Shown in pieces: positions 34,101 through 42,558 of a DNA stretch of 64,000 nt; positions within the stretch are counted from its first letter, which is position 1, and every line of letters begins with the position of its first letter. A program made the position numbers and the translations under genes. A model generated the notes under the pieces. It was not told where the DNA came from. It searched no databases and saw nothing but the letters and a program-made list of their open reading frames with translations. The stretch lies in the NCBI RefSeq assembly GCF_051433165.1, contig NZ_JBHMFS010000001.1, forward strand, positions 310,001 through 374,000, given 5' to 3'. This DNA comes from Falsiroseomonas sp051433165 (GTDB taxonomy: Bacteria; Pseudomonadota; Alphaproteobacteria; Acetobacterales; Acetobacteraceae).

Positions 34101-35771
34101 AACAATGGCCGGATCGACCTCGGTGCCGGCAATGACAGCCTGATCCTGTTCTCTGACGGTGCCAACAAGCTGACGGTGCACAACACGGAGAACATCAGCG
34201 GCGGCAAGTTCGACGATCAGGTGACGCTCGGCACGGCGATCACCAACGGCCGGATCGACCTTGGTGTGGGTCATGACCGCCTGACCCTGTCCTCCAGCGG
34301 CGCGAACACTCTGACGGTGCTCAACACCGAGACCGTCATCGGAGGCAGGTTCAATGACACGGTGACGCTCGGCACGACGATAACCAGCGGCCGAATCGAC
34401 CTGGGTAATGGCAATGACAGCCTGACCCTGTCCTCCACCGGTCCGAATAAGCTGACGGTGCTTCAGACGGAAACCATCATCGGCGGCGCACTCGAGGACC
34501 ATGTGACGCTCGGCACGCCGATCACCAATGGCCGGGTCGACCTGGGCGCCGGCAATGACAGCCTGATCCTGTCCTCCAACGGGGTGAACAGGCTGACGGT
34601 GCTCAACACCGAAAGCATCACCGGCGGCAGGTCCACCGATGAACTGACGCTTGGTACGGCGATCACCGATGGCCGGATCGACCTGGGCGCCGGCAATGAC
34701 CGCCTGACCCTGGCTTCCAGCGGTCCGAACAAGCTGACGGTGCTCAACACCGAAACCATCACCGGCGGGAATTTCGACGATCAGGTGATCCTCGATACCG
34801 CGATCACCAACGGCCGGATCGACCTGGGTGCCGGCAATGACAGCCTGACGCTGTCTTCCAGCGGGGCGAACAGGCTGACGGTGCTGAATACGGAGACCAT
34901 CACCAGCGGCAGGTTCGACGACCATCTGGTGCTCGCCACGGCGATCAGCGATGGCCGGATCGACCTGGGCGCCGGCAATGACCGCCTGATCCTGACCTCC
35001 AGCGGTCCGAACAAGCTGACGGTGCTCAACACCGAGAGCATCATTGGCGGGAAGTTCGACGATCAGGTGACACTGGGCGCGGCCATGAACAATGGCCGCA
35101 TCGACCTGGGGGCCGGCAGTGACAGCCTGATCTTGTCCTCCAGCGGTGCCAACAAGCTGACGGTGCTCAACACCGAGAGCATCACCGGTGGGACGGCCGA
35201 CGATCAGGTGACACTTGGCACGGCGATGAACAACGGCCGGGTCGACCTGGGCGGCGGCAATGACAGCCTGATCCTGTTCTCCAACGCGGCGAACAAGCTG
35301 ACCGTGCTCAACACCGAGAGCGTCACAGGCGGCCGCTTCGACGACCATGTGACCGTGCTTGGTTCCACCGGCGCACGCTTGGCAGGCGGAGGCGGAAAAG
35401 ACGTGCTGACCGGCGGGGGCGGCGCGGACATCCTGATCGGTGGCGCGGGGGCCGACGTGCTCACGGGGGGTGGCGGAGCCGATCGGTTTGTGTTCAGCGC
35501 GATCAGCGACTCCAGAAACGGTGAAATTGACCGCATCACTGATTTCGCCGCAAAGACGGACTACCTCGTCTTTGAGGGGATGCTGAAGGGGGCCTTCGTG
35601 TTCCGCGGCGACGCGGCCTTCAGCGGAAAGGGACATTCCGAGGCCAGGTTCGTGGACGCCTCCGACCAGCTTCTGGTTGACGTCAACGGCAATGGCAGGG
35701 TCGACATGACCATCATCATGGACGGCGTGTCTGCCTCCGACCTGCGTCAGTCAGACTTCATCTGGAGCTGA
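31152..35771 (+). CDS. Giant RTX-type secreted protein with unrecognised N-terminal domain and 14 tandem repeats
   Basis: A 1539-residue protein without a signal peptide. Residues 1-658 form an unrecognised domain that is repeated as the stand-alone protein at 60911-63160; shared stretches include ITQ/VTQxMPxxGGR, SGDPxAAxYxxGQAEAA, HQPxLSxVPYLLTG and LxPWQQDYxAS. Its first part (TRHEDGSV-like KTRHEDGSVKMAVL) recalls the beta-sandwich of YetA/PcRGLX-type lyases, and the later Trp-rich helices suggest an alpha/alpha toroid, so a polysaccharide-active enzyme is a guess. Residues 659-718 are a Gly-Thr/Ser linker, 719-741 a Pro/Ala hinge, 742-1399 fourteen 47-residue repeats each with one DLGAGNDSL-type RTX turn, and 1410-1446 four classical GGxGxD nonapeptides. 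A serralysin-like C-terminus ends in DFIWS. This implies calcium-dependent type I secretion; no transporter genes are in the window. Confidence 0.85.
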   Translation: MSHSTHGIVLQNAGNGALIGGVATFGQVFLRGEIPSGSALTAQSGGVSLPIQMNVKTRHEDGSVKMAVLAVQRPALAAGESVEVTLVAGRAAPDATAVNLNAALNQHSFLVEMKIAGGSAISVDVLDALRDALADGSASFWQSGPLATQARVSIDLPGAQRMIFDVTAFKGGGMTVEAQFNNDKAMGASGGRVQYDLTVTMDGTKVAVEKVDQGQYQNWHRSFSSNDTDGGQGLGSPSEGWLNIRHDVEHLAKTGAVAHYDSSFTVADSLISSWAEAQSQASWGAPLAVNGVTQHMPLAGGRPDIGISTAGNTAWLMSGDPHAAGYALGQAEAASSVPWHYWDAKNETWLNSDNYPKLWTDARGGTGTVGDENSKGLTQQVPTDTGWTPDRAHQPSLSYVPYLLTGERWILDNLQAQAAYNVVSTWPAVRTEDGAFIAPQNQARSVAWSIREIQNAAWASPDGSPEQAYLQGVADANWKWLVEQIPAWSAMQGESYGWVPNVGGKGIDLSPWQQDYIASTTIAAASRGNEDALTFLEWQMNFLIGRFQSAEEGFALRDGAAYRIAIGDGKAFYTSWAEIGAATAANDWSNGTDSWHRSQGDYARLALMTLAGIYQLTGSEEAYDAYKTLLAENPPFVLEATYAKQPNHAVTIPELYDAGTGTGTGTGTGTGTGNGSGSGSGSGSGTGSGSGSGTDIGNGTGTGNGTGTGTGNGTGTGNAPSKPSVPPAPDAGKIGDELAEKVVLNQVITNGRIDLSSGKDSLTLSSNGANKLTVLNAENITGGKFDDQVTLATAITNGRIDLGAGNDSLILSDSGPNKLTVLNTETITGDRLNDEVTLGTAITNGRIDLGAGNDSLILSDSGPNKLTVLNTESITGGKSDDQVTLGTAMNNGQIDLAAGNDSLILFSNAANKLTVLNTETIIGGKFNDHVTLATATTNGRIDLGAGNDILTLSNSGPNKLTVLNTETIIGGESADEVTLGTAMNNGRIDLGAGNDSLILFSDGANKLTVHNTENISGGKFDDQVTLGTAITNGRIDLGVGHDRLTLSSSGANTLTVLNTETVIGGRFNDTVTLGTTITSGRIDLGNGNDSLTLSSTGPNKLTVLQTETIIGGALEDHVTLGTPITNGRVDLGAGNDSLILSSNGVNRLTVLNTESITGGRSTDELTLGTAITDGRIDLGAGNDRLTLASSGPNKLTVLNTETITGGNFDDQVILDTAITNGRIDLGAGNDSLTLSSSGANRLTVLNTETITSGRFDDHLVLATAISDGRIDLGAGNDRLILTSSGPNKLTVLNTESIIGGKFDDQVTLGAAMNNGRIDLGAGSDSLILSSSGANKLTVLNTESITGGTADDQVTLGTAMNNGRVDLGGGNDSLILFSNAANKLTVLNTESVTGGRFDDHVTVLGSTGARLAGGGGKDVLTGGGGADILIGGAGADVLTGGGGADRFVFSAISDSRNGEIDRITDFAAKTDYLVFEGMLKGAFVFRGDAAFSGKGHSEARFVDASDQLLVDVNGNGRVDMTIIMDGVSASDLRQSDFIWS
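33126..33305 (+). repeat. Hexanucleotide tract encoding Gly-Thr/Gly-Ser linker
   Basis: 180 bp made almost only of GGCACC, GGCAGC and GGCAAC units in frame, giving a 60-residue Gly-Thr, Gly-Ser and Gly-Asn linker. Because the unit is six bases, slippage would change linker length without breaking the frame. Confidence 0.92.
33375..35348 (+). repeat. Fourteen tandem 141-bp repeats within RTX-type gene
   Basis: Fourteen consecutive units of exactly 141 bp (47 codons), with no length variation, fill this span. The consensus unit begins VTLGTAITNGRIDLGAGNDS and ends LTVLNTETITGGKFDDQ, with alternating versions carrying AMNNG or AITNG and SSSGPN or FSNAAN. Each unit has one RTX-like GAGND calcium turn. 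The nearly identical DNA makes unequal recombination likely. Confidence 0.93.
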
Positions 35772-36786
35772 GCCATCGTGGCGTGACGCCGACAGGGAAC
35801 GATAGGCCCTGAGAGAGTTGGCCCTTTGTCCTGCCGTCCAACCCGGCAGGACCGAAAACTGAACCGGAACGCGGCCCGTGAACGTCGGGCCGCCCGCCTG
35901 CAATAGAGCGCACGGCGTCGCGCGGCACCGGCGCGTCGCGCCTCAAGTCGATGACTGGCCAATTCGGCTGCAGGGAAGACCTTCAGCCATCGCTCCAGGC
36001 CGCCCCGAAGGCGCTGCGCTACCGCAGCCATCCTCTACCTACGCTACTTCAGGCCGCAATCGGTCTCGTGCCGTGCCCGGCTGTTCCGGGACGGGAGCGC
36101 GAACGCATCGCGCTCCCGTCGGACGAGGGCTCGGTTGAGCCCTGCGTCGCAGGTCCGACCACTCCACCACACATCCGCCCAGTGAAATAGCCGCCGCATC
36201 AGCGGCACCGGCAGGCGATGCGCACTTCGCGCACCGTTGCGTCCTTCGCTGCGCCTTCCGGCTGTCCCGTGCCACTTCCGCAGCGGCGCGTCCCGGAATT
36301 TCGTTCTGATAAAGGTCGCAGCACAACAAGGATTCGACATGCGCAAACTATTCAGAACGCTCGATAGCCGATTCAGCCGTTAGTATGCGATGAATCGGGC
36401 GGCCACCAGTTACACCTGGGCTGGAGGAGGAAAAGGGATGCGTTGTGGCGGATTTGGACGACTGCGCGGCAGCCACCCTGCCATCGTCGCGTTGCTTCGC
36501 AACGGTCTTCGGCGCGCGACCCTGCAGGAAGGTCAACCAGGGCTGTGAGGTGGTTGCGGCATGCGGCTGGGCAAAACCGTTGTGAGCGTGTGCCGGAACC
36601 CCCGCCGAACCTGCGGATCCCACCGCCGCATTGCCGCACCCGGGCACCCCAGGTAGCGCTTCGTCTCGCAAGGATTTACCTGTGCCATCGCGGGGCGATC
36701 CGCCCGAGTGGATTCAGCCGCGACGCCCCGGTCTTGTGCCGCTTCCAAGATGCGTGCGCCCTCGGACCGCCCCCGATCGACCTGGG
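35772..36786. other. Intergenic region after RTX-type gene
   Basis: About 1 kb without a recognisable gene. The only structure seen are hairpins: CCTGCCG / CGGCAGG at 35830-35850, 59 bp past the RTX stop, and a strong 13-bp stem at 36090-36120. Short open frames on both strands show no family pattern and are probably spurious. Confidence 0.5.
36090..36120. terminator. 13-bp perfect hairpin
   Basis: Bases 36090-36102 (GACGGGAGCGCGA) pair perfectly with 36108-36120 across a five-base ACGCA loop. It has no T-run and lies about 320 bp after the RTX gene, so it could be a terminator, an RNA stem or a dispersed palindrome. Confidence 0.4.
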
Positions 36787-37845
36787 ATGACGCAGTTGCA
36801 AATGCATGTGGATATATCCAGGGTCGAAAGTATCGAGGCCCTAGGCAGGGAATGGCAGGAGCTGGAGCTTGAGGCGAGGCCCTCGTTTTTCCAGAGTTGG
36901 GCCTGGATGGGGTGCCTGGCAGAGGAGCGCTATTCGAACCCTGTGCTGCTGCGCGCCTCTCAGGGGGGGCGAACCGTGGGGCTGGCCTTGTTCAATCTGA
37001 GGCGCGGGCGTCTCAGCCTGGCCGAGAGCGGCGATCCCACGCTTGATGCGCCGTTCATCGAGCATAATGCACCGCTACTGGCCTCCGGCGGCCAGGACGT
37101 TGCGCGCGCTATGTTGCAGGCTGCCTGGACGGTCAGAGGCATGCGACGGCTGCGGCTGAGCGGTGTGCCGGCGGCGGTGGTCGAGGCCGCTGATGGCATC
37201 CCGGTACACCTGCAGTCCCGCCCCGTGCCCGTGCTGGATCTGGAGGCGATCCGCCGCTCGGGCGGCGCCTGGATGGCCGGCCGAAGCGCCAATACGCGGC
37301 AGCAGATCCGCCGTTCCGAGCGCTTCTACACGACGACGCAGGGGACACTTCAACTGCGCTGTGCAGAGACATCGGCGGAGGCGGCTGAGTTCCTGGACGC
37401 ACTGATTGTATTGCATCAGGCGACCTGGCAAAGCCGTGGCCAGGTGGGGGCCTTCGCACAGAGCTTCTCGCGGCGCTTCCACCACGCCCTCATCTTGAGA
37501 GCATTGGCGCGGAAGGAACTGGATCTGCTGCGCATCACCGCTGGCGAAGCGGTCGTGGGATATCTATACAATTTCAAATACAGTGGCCGGATTCTCGCCT
37601 ATCAGAGCGGCCTTGCCCCGCCACCCGAGGCCCGCGCCAAACCGGGAATGACTTGCCATGCGCTGGCGATCGATGCGGCGCTTCAGCAGGGTGCGGAAAG
37701 CTATGACTTCCTGGCGGGCGTCCACCGCTACAAGCGGAGCCTTTCGGACCGGGAGGAGACCCTCTGGTGGGGTGAGCTGGTTCCGCGGCGATCCCTGCTT
37801 GGGTTGGCGCTGCGGGCGTACCGCACGATTCGCCCGGCTCGCTGA
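36787..37845 (+). CDS. FemAB/GNAT-like (BioF2-type) acyltransferase family protein
   Basis: A 352-residue protein. It has SFFQSWAWMGCLAEE near residue 40, a central basic helix GRSANTRQQIRRSERFY, and the C-terminal acyltransferase core AVVGYLYNFKYSGRILAYQSG, then ARAKPGMTCHALAIDAALQQG and YDFLAGVHRYKRSLSDREETLWW. This is the pattern of the Acetyltransf_6 / CelD group found in bacterial cellulose and exopolysaccharide loci. It probably transfers an acyl group to a sugar or sugar precursor in the cytoplasm. ATG 36787 precedes the domain; longer in-frame starts add sequence unlike the family. A distant relative is encoded at 41488-42558. Confidence 0.8.
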   Translation: MTQLQMHVDISRVESIEALGREWQELELEARPSFFQSWAWMGCLAEERYSNPVLLRASQGGRTVGLALFNLRRGRLSLAESGDPTLDAPFIEHNAPLLASGGQDVARAMLQAAWTVRGMRRLRLSGVPAAVVEAADGIPVHLQSRPVPVLDLEAIRRSGGAWMAGRSANTRQQIRRSERFYTTTQGTLQLRCAETSAEAAEFLDALIVLHQATWQSRGQVGAFAQSFSRRFHHALILRALARKELDLLRITAGEAVVGYLYNFKYSGRILAYQSGLAPPPEARAKPGMTCHALAIDAALQQGAESYDFLAGVHRYKRSLSDREETLWWGELVPRRSLLGLALRAYRTIRPAR

Positions 37846-37987
37846 CCGGCTCCGCGTTCCCATCCCCCTTTTCTGACCTTGCGCTTCTCCGCTGACCGGG
37901 TTCCAAGGCCAGGCTCTTCCAGCGCATGACGCGCAAGCGCATCAGGCTGAGGCCGTGCGATGGCCTGCAACGCGCGCGCCTGGCGCA

Positions 37988-38725
37988 CTACCCGTCCCGA
38001 AGCGCGTAGACCGCGCGGCCTACCCACTCCCGAATCATGTACCAGCTTTCGCCGAGATAATCCGGGCGGGGAATCCAGCTGCGCAGGCTGATCCGGTACG
38101 GGGATTCGAGGTTGACGGGTTCGGGTACAACAGGAAAGTCCGCGCGAGCGAAGGATCTGCGGGATCGCGGCATATGCCACCCGTGGGTGACCAGATAGGC
38201 CACTTGGACGCCATCCGCCCGCAGCACTGCGCTCGAGAATTGCGCATTGCCGCGGGTATCCGAGGCGCGTGTCTCCACCCAGCGCGCCGACACGCCGAAA
38301 TCCTCCTCGAGGCTGCGCTGCATGATGAGGGCCAGTGCAGGCTCCCCCGCTGCCAGCGGCCCCGCCGTCAACAGGATCGGCAGAGCGGTGCGCCGGTGCA
38401 GGGCTGCTCCCGCTCGCAGTCGCTCGAGGGTCAAGGGTCCCACCTCCAGCCCGTCGCGGCCGCGTGCGGCGTCTCCACCCAGCACGATGATGGCGGTCGG
38501 CATCCGCAATGGGAGCGGTCCGGCCTCCCCCGCCGCCTCAAGTGGGCCGCGCAGCAGGGCCACAGCCAGCGGAGTCGCCAATGCGAGCACCCCCAGCGCA
38601 CCGAGGCTGGCCATCGCTGCGCCCGCGCGCCGATGGCGCAAGGCCAGTATGCCGCCCAGTACAGCAAGAATGGCCAGCAACAGCGGCGGCAGTGCGACAT
38701 CCGTCAGGAAGGACTGCAGGGACAT
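37988..38725 (-). CDS. YdcF family (DUF218) membrane protein
   Basis: A 245-residue protein with two N-terminal hydrophobic segments (about residues 5-25 and 33-58), then the DUF218 domain: AIIVLGGD, ERLRAGAALHRRTALPILLTAGP, ETRASDTRGNAQFSSAVL and VAYLVTHGWHMPRSRRSFARA. These match the family's conserved Gly-Gly, Glu/Ser-Thr and Asn motifs. YdcF/SanA-like proteins are linked to envelope polysaccharide metabolism, but their biochemical function is unclear. It is in a minus-strand group with a beta-helix protein and a GT2 enzyme. Confidence 0.86.
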   Translation of the reverse strand: MSLQSFLTDVALPPLLLAILAVLGGILALRHRRAGAAMASLGALGVLALATPLAVALLRGPLEAAGEAGPLPLRMPTAIIVLGGDAARGRDGLEVGPLTLERLRAGAALHRRTALPILLTAGPLAAGEPALALIMQRSLEEDFGVSARWVETRASDTRGNAQFSSAVLRADGVQVAYLVTHGWHMPRSRRSFARADFPVVPEPVNLESPYRISLRSWIPRPDYLGESWYMIREWVGRAVYALRDG

Positions 38726-38855
38726 GGTCCTCGAGGAACAACGACAGGACAGGGCGTATCCTGTCAGATGGTGCACCGATCTCCAAGCTGTGGACCGTCG
38801 AGGCAGGCGAGCCGTTTCACCAGATGCCGGAAGCCACCCTCTGCCAGTGCCCGCC

Positions 38856-39824
38856 TCAGCGAACCTGGCCGCGGCCAAGCAGCGGTCGCGCGAAGCCGAC
38901 CAGATGGTTGCTTTCCAGCAGGGCCGGCACCTGCGTTCGGTTGACGACGAAAGTGGTGGCTCGCGACATGCGGTTCTCGAAGCTGTTGTGCTCGATCACC
39001 AGGCTCCTGGTTGGATTGCTGAGCCGCTCGGCGCCGATGATGACCGCGCCGATCGGGTTGCCGCTTGGGCGACCTTTGATGAGGCCGGTACCGCGGAGCA
39101 GGAGGTCGCCCCCATTCGGAATGTCGATCAGATAGCTGGCGTTGCTCTCACGACCATCCGAGATAAGGCTGTCAATAATCTCCGTGCGCAGCGCGCGCGA
39201 CTTCACATGGTGACAGACGCGCGTGTCCCGGAACTGTGTACGACGTATGGTTACCAGCGCCCATCGTCCGGCGTATAGGCCGTGCGCGCAGTCGTGGCCG
39301 TCGCGCAATGCGCCATTGCCGAGGAAGTCGCTGTCCTCCACCACCAGGCGCGCAGTTGTATCGCTATGGGTCAGTATTCCATTTTCGTTGTCGATGAAGC
39401 GGCTGTTGCGCACCGTCAGGTCGCCGCCCTCGGCGCGGATGCCGGCACCGTTGCCGTCAACCGACCGGGCGCCCCGGAAGGTCAGCCCCACCACCACAAG
39501 GCCTGGCGCGCTGGCGACCAGAAGGGCCTTGCCGGCACAAACGGGCCCGTAAAGTTCGACCGCTCCGCCGGGCAACGCCTCGATCGTCACGCGCGGCGTG
39601 CGCCAGACGGCGCAGTCGCGGTAGCGGCCAGGGGCGATGAGTACGCGGTCGCCATCCTGCGCAGCCGCTGCGGCGGCACTCGGTAGCGCGAAGGGTTCGC
39701 CTTCGCCGACCCGCAGCACGCGATGGGATGGGCGCACCTCTGCTGCCTTGGTGGAAGGGGGTGGCGCCAGGACGAGGGCGGCCAGCAGCGTGAGAAGGAA
39801 ACCTGATGCGGCGCGGTCGATCAA
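38856..39824 (-). CDS. Secreted right-handed parallel beta-helix protein
   Basis: A 322-residue protein with a signal peptide (hydrophobic residues 7-24, cleavage near STKAAEV). The mature part shows repeating beta-helix rungs: VTIEALPGGAVELYGPV, LVVVGLTFRGARSVDGNGAGI, LTVRNSRFIDNENGIL, LVVEDSDFLGNGAL and LVIEHNSFENRM. Such folds occur in pectate lyase-like and alginate-epimerase-like enzymes. A periplasmic or extracellular role in processing the polysaccharide is plausible; no catalytic set could be confirmed. It lies between the YdcF gene and the GT2 gene on the same strand. Confidence 0.83.
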   Translation of the reverse strand: MIDRAASGFLLTLLAALVLAPPPSTKAAEVRPSHRVLRVGEGEPFALPSAAAAAAQDGDRVLIAPGRYRDCAVWRTPRVTIEALPGGAVELYGPVCAGKALLVASAPGLVVVGLTFRGARSVDGNGAGIRAEGGDLTVRNSRFIDNENGILTHSDTTARLVVEDSDFLGNGALRDGHDCAHGLYAGRWALVTIRRTQFRDTRVCHHVKSRALRTEIIDSLISDGRESNASYLIDIPNGGDLLLRGTGLIKGRPSGNPIGAVIIGAERLSNPTRSLVIEHNSFENRMSRATTFVVNRTQVPALLESNHLVGFARPLLGRGQVR

Positions 39825-39845
39825 GAGCGAGGCTCCGGTCGGGAA

Positions 39846-40754
39846 TCAACTATACAGATGTGCTCGCTCTTCCTCCCGCACCTCGTCATGCGCGGCAACG
39901 TCCCGAAGGATGCGTCTGCGCGCTACCCAATCGAAATAGGTGTCGACGCCGCGCCAGCGGCGATTCATCGCATCGTGATGAGCACGATAAAGATCGACCA
40001 CATGCTTGGGCATCGCGCCGGTCCCCTGTGCGAACAGCAAGGGATACAGCATGTGCGCCTGCTGGCGCCGCACGGCGTAGCGCATCTTCCGGTTGCGGTA
40101 GATGCGCCAGTCACGGAGACGCCAGGGTGAAAGCTGCTGAAAAGCAAAACCACCCTGCTTGGTCGCCGTGACGCGTTCATCATTCCGCGGGCTTCGGGTA
40201 TCAAGATCATGCTTGACGAGCATCGTCACCAGCCCGTCCTCGCCGAAGATGCCGAAGGGCAGGCGAATATTTCGATCCCGGACCCTGTTCAGGAAGGTGC
40301 CTCGCAGGGCGTAGAGGTTGCCAGCCATCTCATGACCGCGGAGCAGCTTGTCGCGAAAGGCGTTGCGGCTACGGCCACTCACCGGCAGGCCGGCACAGCC
40401 ATTGGCCTGCGGCACGGCATCGAAGCGTTCCAGCAAGCCGGCGATCGACCCGGGCGCCACGATCATGTCGCCATCCGTGAAGACATGCAGCACCGCATCA
40501 CGCGGCGCAACCTCATGTGTGTAGACGTTCCAGGCGTTGGCCTTGTCGCCGCGACGGATCACGACGGGTACCAGCGTGAAGCCGACGGGCTTATAGGCCC
40601 GTACTCGCTCCTCGGTGTCGTCGGTGCAGCCATTCATCAGGACATGCACGGTCAAGGATGCTTCCCGCGCGCAGGCGGCCAGCGCGTCCAGGCATTGGTT
40701 GATCACCGCCGACTCATTGTAGGCAAAGACGGCGACGGAAACGGCGGGCGGCAT
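39846..40754 (-). CDS. Family 2 glycosyltransferase
   Basis: A 302-residue GT-A enzyme beginning VSVAVFAYNESAVINQCLDAL. It has HVLMNGCTDDTEERV, GDKANAWNVYTHEVAPRD and the metal-binding LHVFTDGDMIVAPGSI, as expected for GT2 transferases that add sugars from nucleotide donors at the cytoplasmic face. The ATG at 40754 has AGGAG eight bases upstream, which decides against the longer frame to 40835. No membrane segments are evident. It probably belongs to the polysaccharide assembly pathway. Confidence 0.86.
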   Translation of the reverse strand: MPPAVSVAVFAYNESAVINQCLDALAACAREASLTVHVLMNGCTDDTEERVRAYKPVGFTLVPVVIRRGDKANAWNVYTHEVAPRDAVLHVFTDGDMIVAPGSIAGLLERFDAVPQANGCAGLPVSGRSRNAFRDKLLRGHEMAGNLYALRGTFLNRVRDRNIRLPFGIFGEDGLVTMLVKHDLDTRSPRNDERVTATKQGGFAFQQLSPWRLRDWRIYRNRKMRYAVRRQQAHMLYPLLFAQGTGAMPKHVVDLYRAHHDAMNRRWRGVDTYFDWVARRRILRDVAAHDEVREEERAHLYS

Positions 40755-41487
40755 CTGCAGTGCTCCTGCGATGAGGTAATCTCGCCGGACCATGGCCCCG
40801 CGAGTGGTGGCGTCAGCAATGGACCGGGCTGTCACCGTGCATAGAGGTTGCCATAGCCGATACCGCCTCGTTGGCGTCCGGATAACGGTAATTTGAGATC
40901 TGAGCTGCGCCAGTTTTCGCGGTTTGACGCGGCCTTCGGGCCGTTGTCATGCACGCGAAAACCTCCGCCTCACATCTCTGTATAACAGCCTTCTGCGGAG
41001 CGACGACACCTTCGTTCTGTCTATACTCCACGCCTGACGTAGCAGATTGGGCTGCGTCGCATCCAACGGGTCCTCGCGCATGATCTGAGACACACGCTCG
41101 CAGAGAAGCGTCTCGACGTGAGTGAAGCCCGCGGGTGGGAGGGTTAAGAGCCAAAATAGAGACGCGTTTGATCCTGAGTCGTTTGCTGTCGAGGCTGTCG
41201 GAGTTCTTTACGGATTGCGGGCGCGGCGGCTGGGTGCGCGGCTAAAACCCTGGCGGTCTTGGAAAATATCTGTGGCAAGGCGTTTGCAATGTAAGACTTT
41301 GCACCTGTGTTTGACGGCCATCGCTGGTTGGGCCCGTTCCTGGGCCCCCGCTGGTGCGGCCGTCGTCAATCGAGGACGAAGGCATGCACTTCCACCTACG
41401 GCACCGTCGCTGCGCCTCCGGCGGTGCCGCGACTTGAAGTTGACCAAGACATCGACTTGCGACCTGCCTAGGTCCGGGAGGCGTGCC
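40755..41487. other. Divergent intergenic region
   Basis: About 730 bp between a minus-strand GT2 gene and the plus-strand polysaccharide operon. No gene family is recognisable on either strand. AT-richer stretches such as 40885-40900 and 41255-41300 may hold promoters for the two divergent units, but no element stands out enough to place. Confidence 0.4.
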
Positions 41488-42558
41488 ATGCGTGCGGATC
41501 GTTCAGTCCGCAGATGTAAAGTCTCGCCGTTGCGGCTGCATCCCGTAACGGATGGGCGGCTGCCGGATTGGTGCGACCGCTTCCTCGCCCCGGTCGGCGC
41601 CGGCGACATCTTCGCCACCCGCCTGTGGTACGACACGACGCTCGCGCACGCCCTGCCGCCCGGCGCCATGCCACTGCTCGGTCGCTGCGCCGAGGATGTT
41701 GCGCTGCTGCCGCTGCAGCGCGGCTCGCACGGCGGGCTTCGCAGCCTCACAACGCCCTACAGCCTCGCCTGGCGGCCACTGCCCGCGCAGCCCTCCGGCG
41801 CCGCCGCGCTCTTGGCATGCGGGGCCAGCCTCGGCGCTGCGCTGCGCTTTCGCGCCCCCGCCCGGTTCGAGGCGCTGGCCGAGGATGCGCCCGGGCTGGA
41901 GGATTGGCTGCAGGGCCTGGGCGATGCCGGCATCACCGTGCAGCGCTACCGGCACTTCGGCAATTGGCACGAGGCGCTGGCGCCCGGCGCCGGTTGGCCA
42001 GGCTACATGGCCGCCCGCCCGCCCGCGCTGCGCACCACCGTCCGCCGCAAGCTGGACCGCGCCAGGCGTGATTTCCGCTTCGAGATGCTGCGCGAGCCCG
42101 GCCCGGCGCTGGAAGCCGGAATCACCGGCTACCTGGACGTGCACGCCGGAAGCTGGAAGCCGGCCGAGCCCTTCCCCGCCTTCGACCCCGCCCTGATGCG
42201 CGGCGCCGCGGCCGTCGGCGCGCTGCGCCTCGCCCTGCTGCGCGATACCGCGGGCAAGGCCGTCGCGGCGCAGTACTGGCTGGTCTCCGGCGGCCACGCC
42301 TGGCTGCTGAAGCTCGCGCATGTGGAGGCCAGCCGCGCCGCATCCCCCGGCACCGCACTGACCGCCATGATGATCCGCCATCTGATCGAGGAGGAAGCCG
42401 TGCAGCATCTAGATTTCGGGCGCGGCGACGACGCATACAAAAGCCTATGGGTGGCGGCGCGGCGGCAGCGGATGGGCCTGGTGCTGGCGCATCCCGGCCA
42501 TCCGCTCGGGCTGCTGGCCATGGCGCGCCGGCAGATCGCGGGATGGATCGGCCGATGA
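41488..42558 (+). CDS. FemAB/GNAT-like acyltransferase family protein
   Basis: A 356-residue protein of the same broad class as the one at 36787-37845. It has a basic helix PPALRTTVRRKLDRARRDF, then ALLRDTAGKAVAAQYWLVSGGHAWLLKLAHVE, SPGTALTAMMIRHLIEE and VQHLDFGRGDDAYKSLWVA, which is the conserved acyl-acceptor end of BioF2/FemAB-like enzymes. The ATG at 41488 has GGGAGG at 41476-41481 as ribosome site. It is the first gene of a plus-strand operon; its stop overlaps the next start by ATGA. The likely role is acylation of a sugar intermediate. Confidence 0.8.
   Translation: MRADRSVRRCKVSPLRLHPVTDGRLPDWCDRFLAPVGAGDIFATRLWYDTTLAHALPPGAMPLLGRCAEDVALLPLQRGSHGGLRSLTTPYSLAWRPLPAQPSGAAALLACGASLGAALRFRAPARFEALAEDAPGLEDWLQGLGDAGITVQRYRHFGNWHEALAPGAGWPGYMAARPPALRTTVRRKLDRARRDFRFEMLREPGPALEAGITGYLDVHAGSWKPAEPFPAFDPALMRGAAAVGALRLALLRDTAGKAVAAQYWLVSGGHAWLLKLAHVEASRAASPGTALTAMMIRHLIEEEAVQHLDFGRGDDAYKSLWVAARRQRMGLVLAHPGHPLGLLAMARRQIAGWIGR

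Noticed and set aside
33375..35348. Regular repeats considered as a CRISPR array
   Set aside because: Units of 141 bp without unique spacers, fully in frame within a gene, and with RTX-type coding content.
34029..35636. 535-codon repetitive open frame on the minus strand of the RTX repeats
   Set aside because: It is the antisense image of the 141-bp units; its repetition comes only from the DNA repeat.
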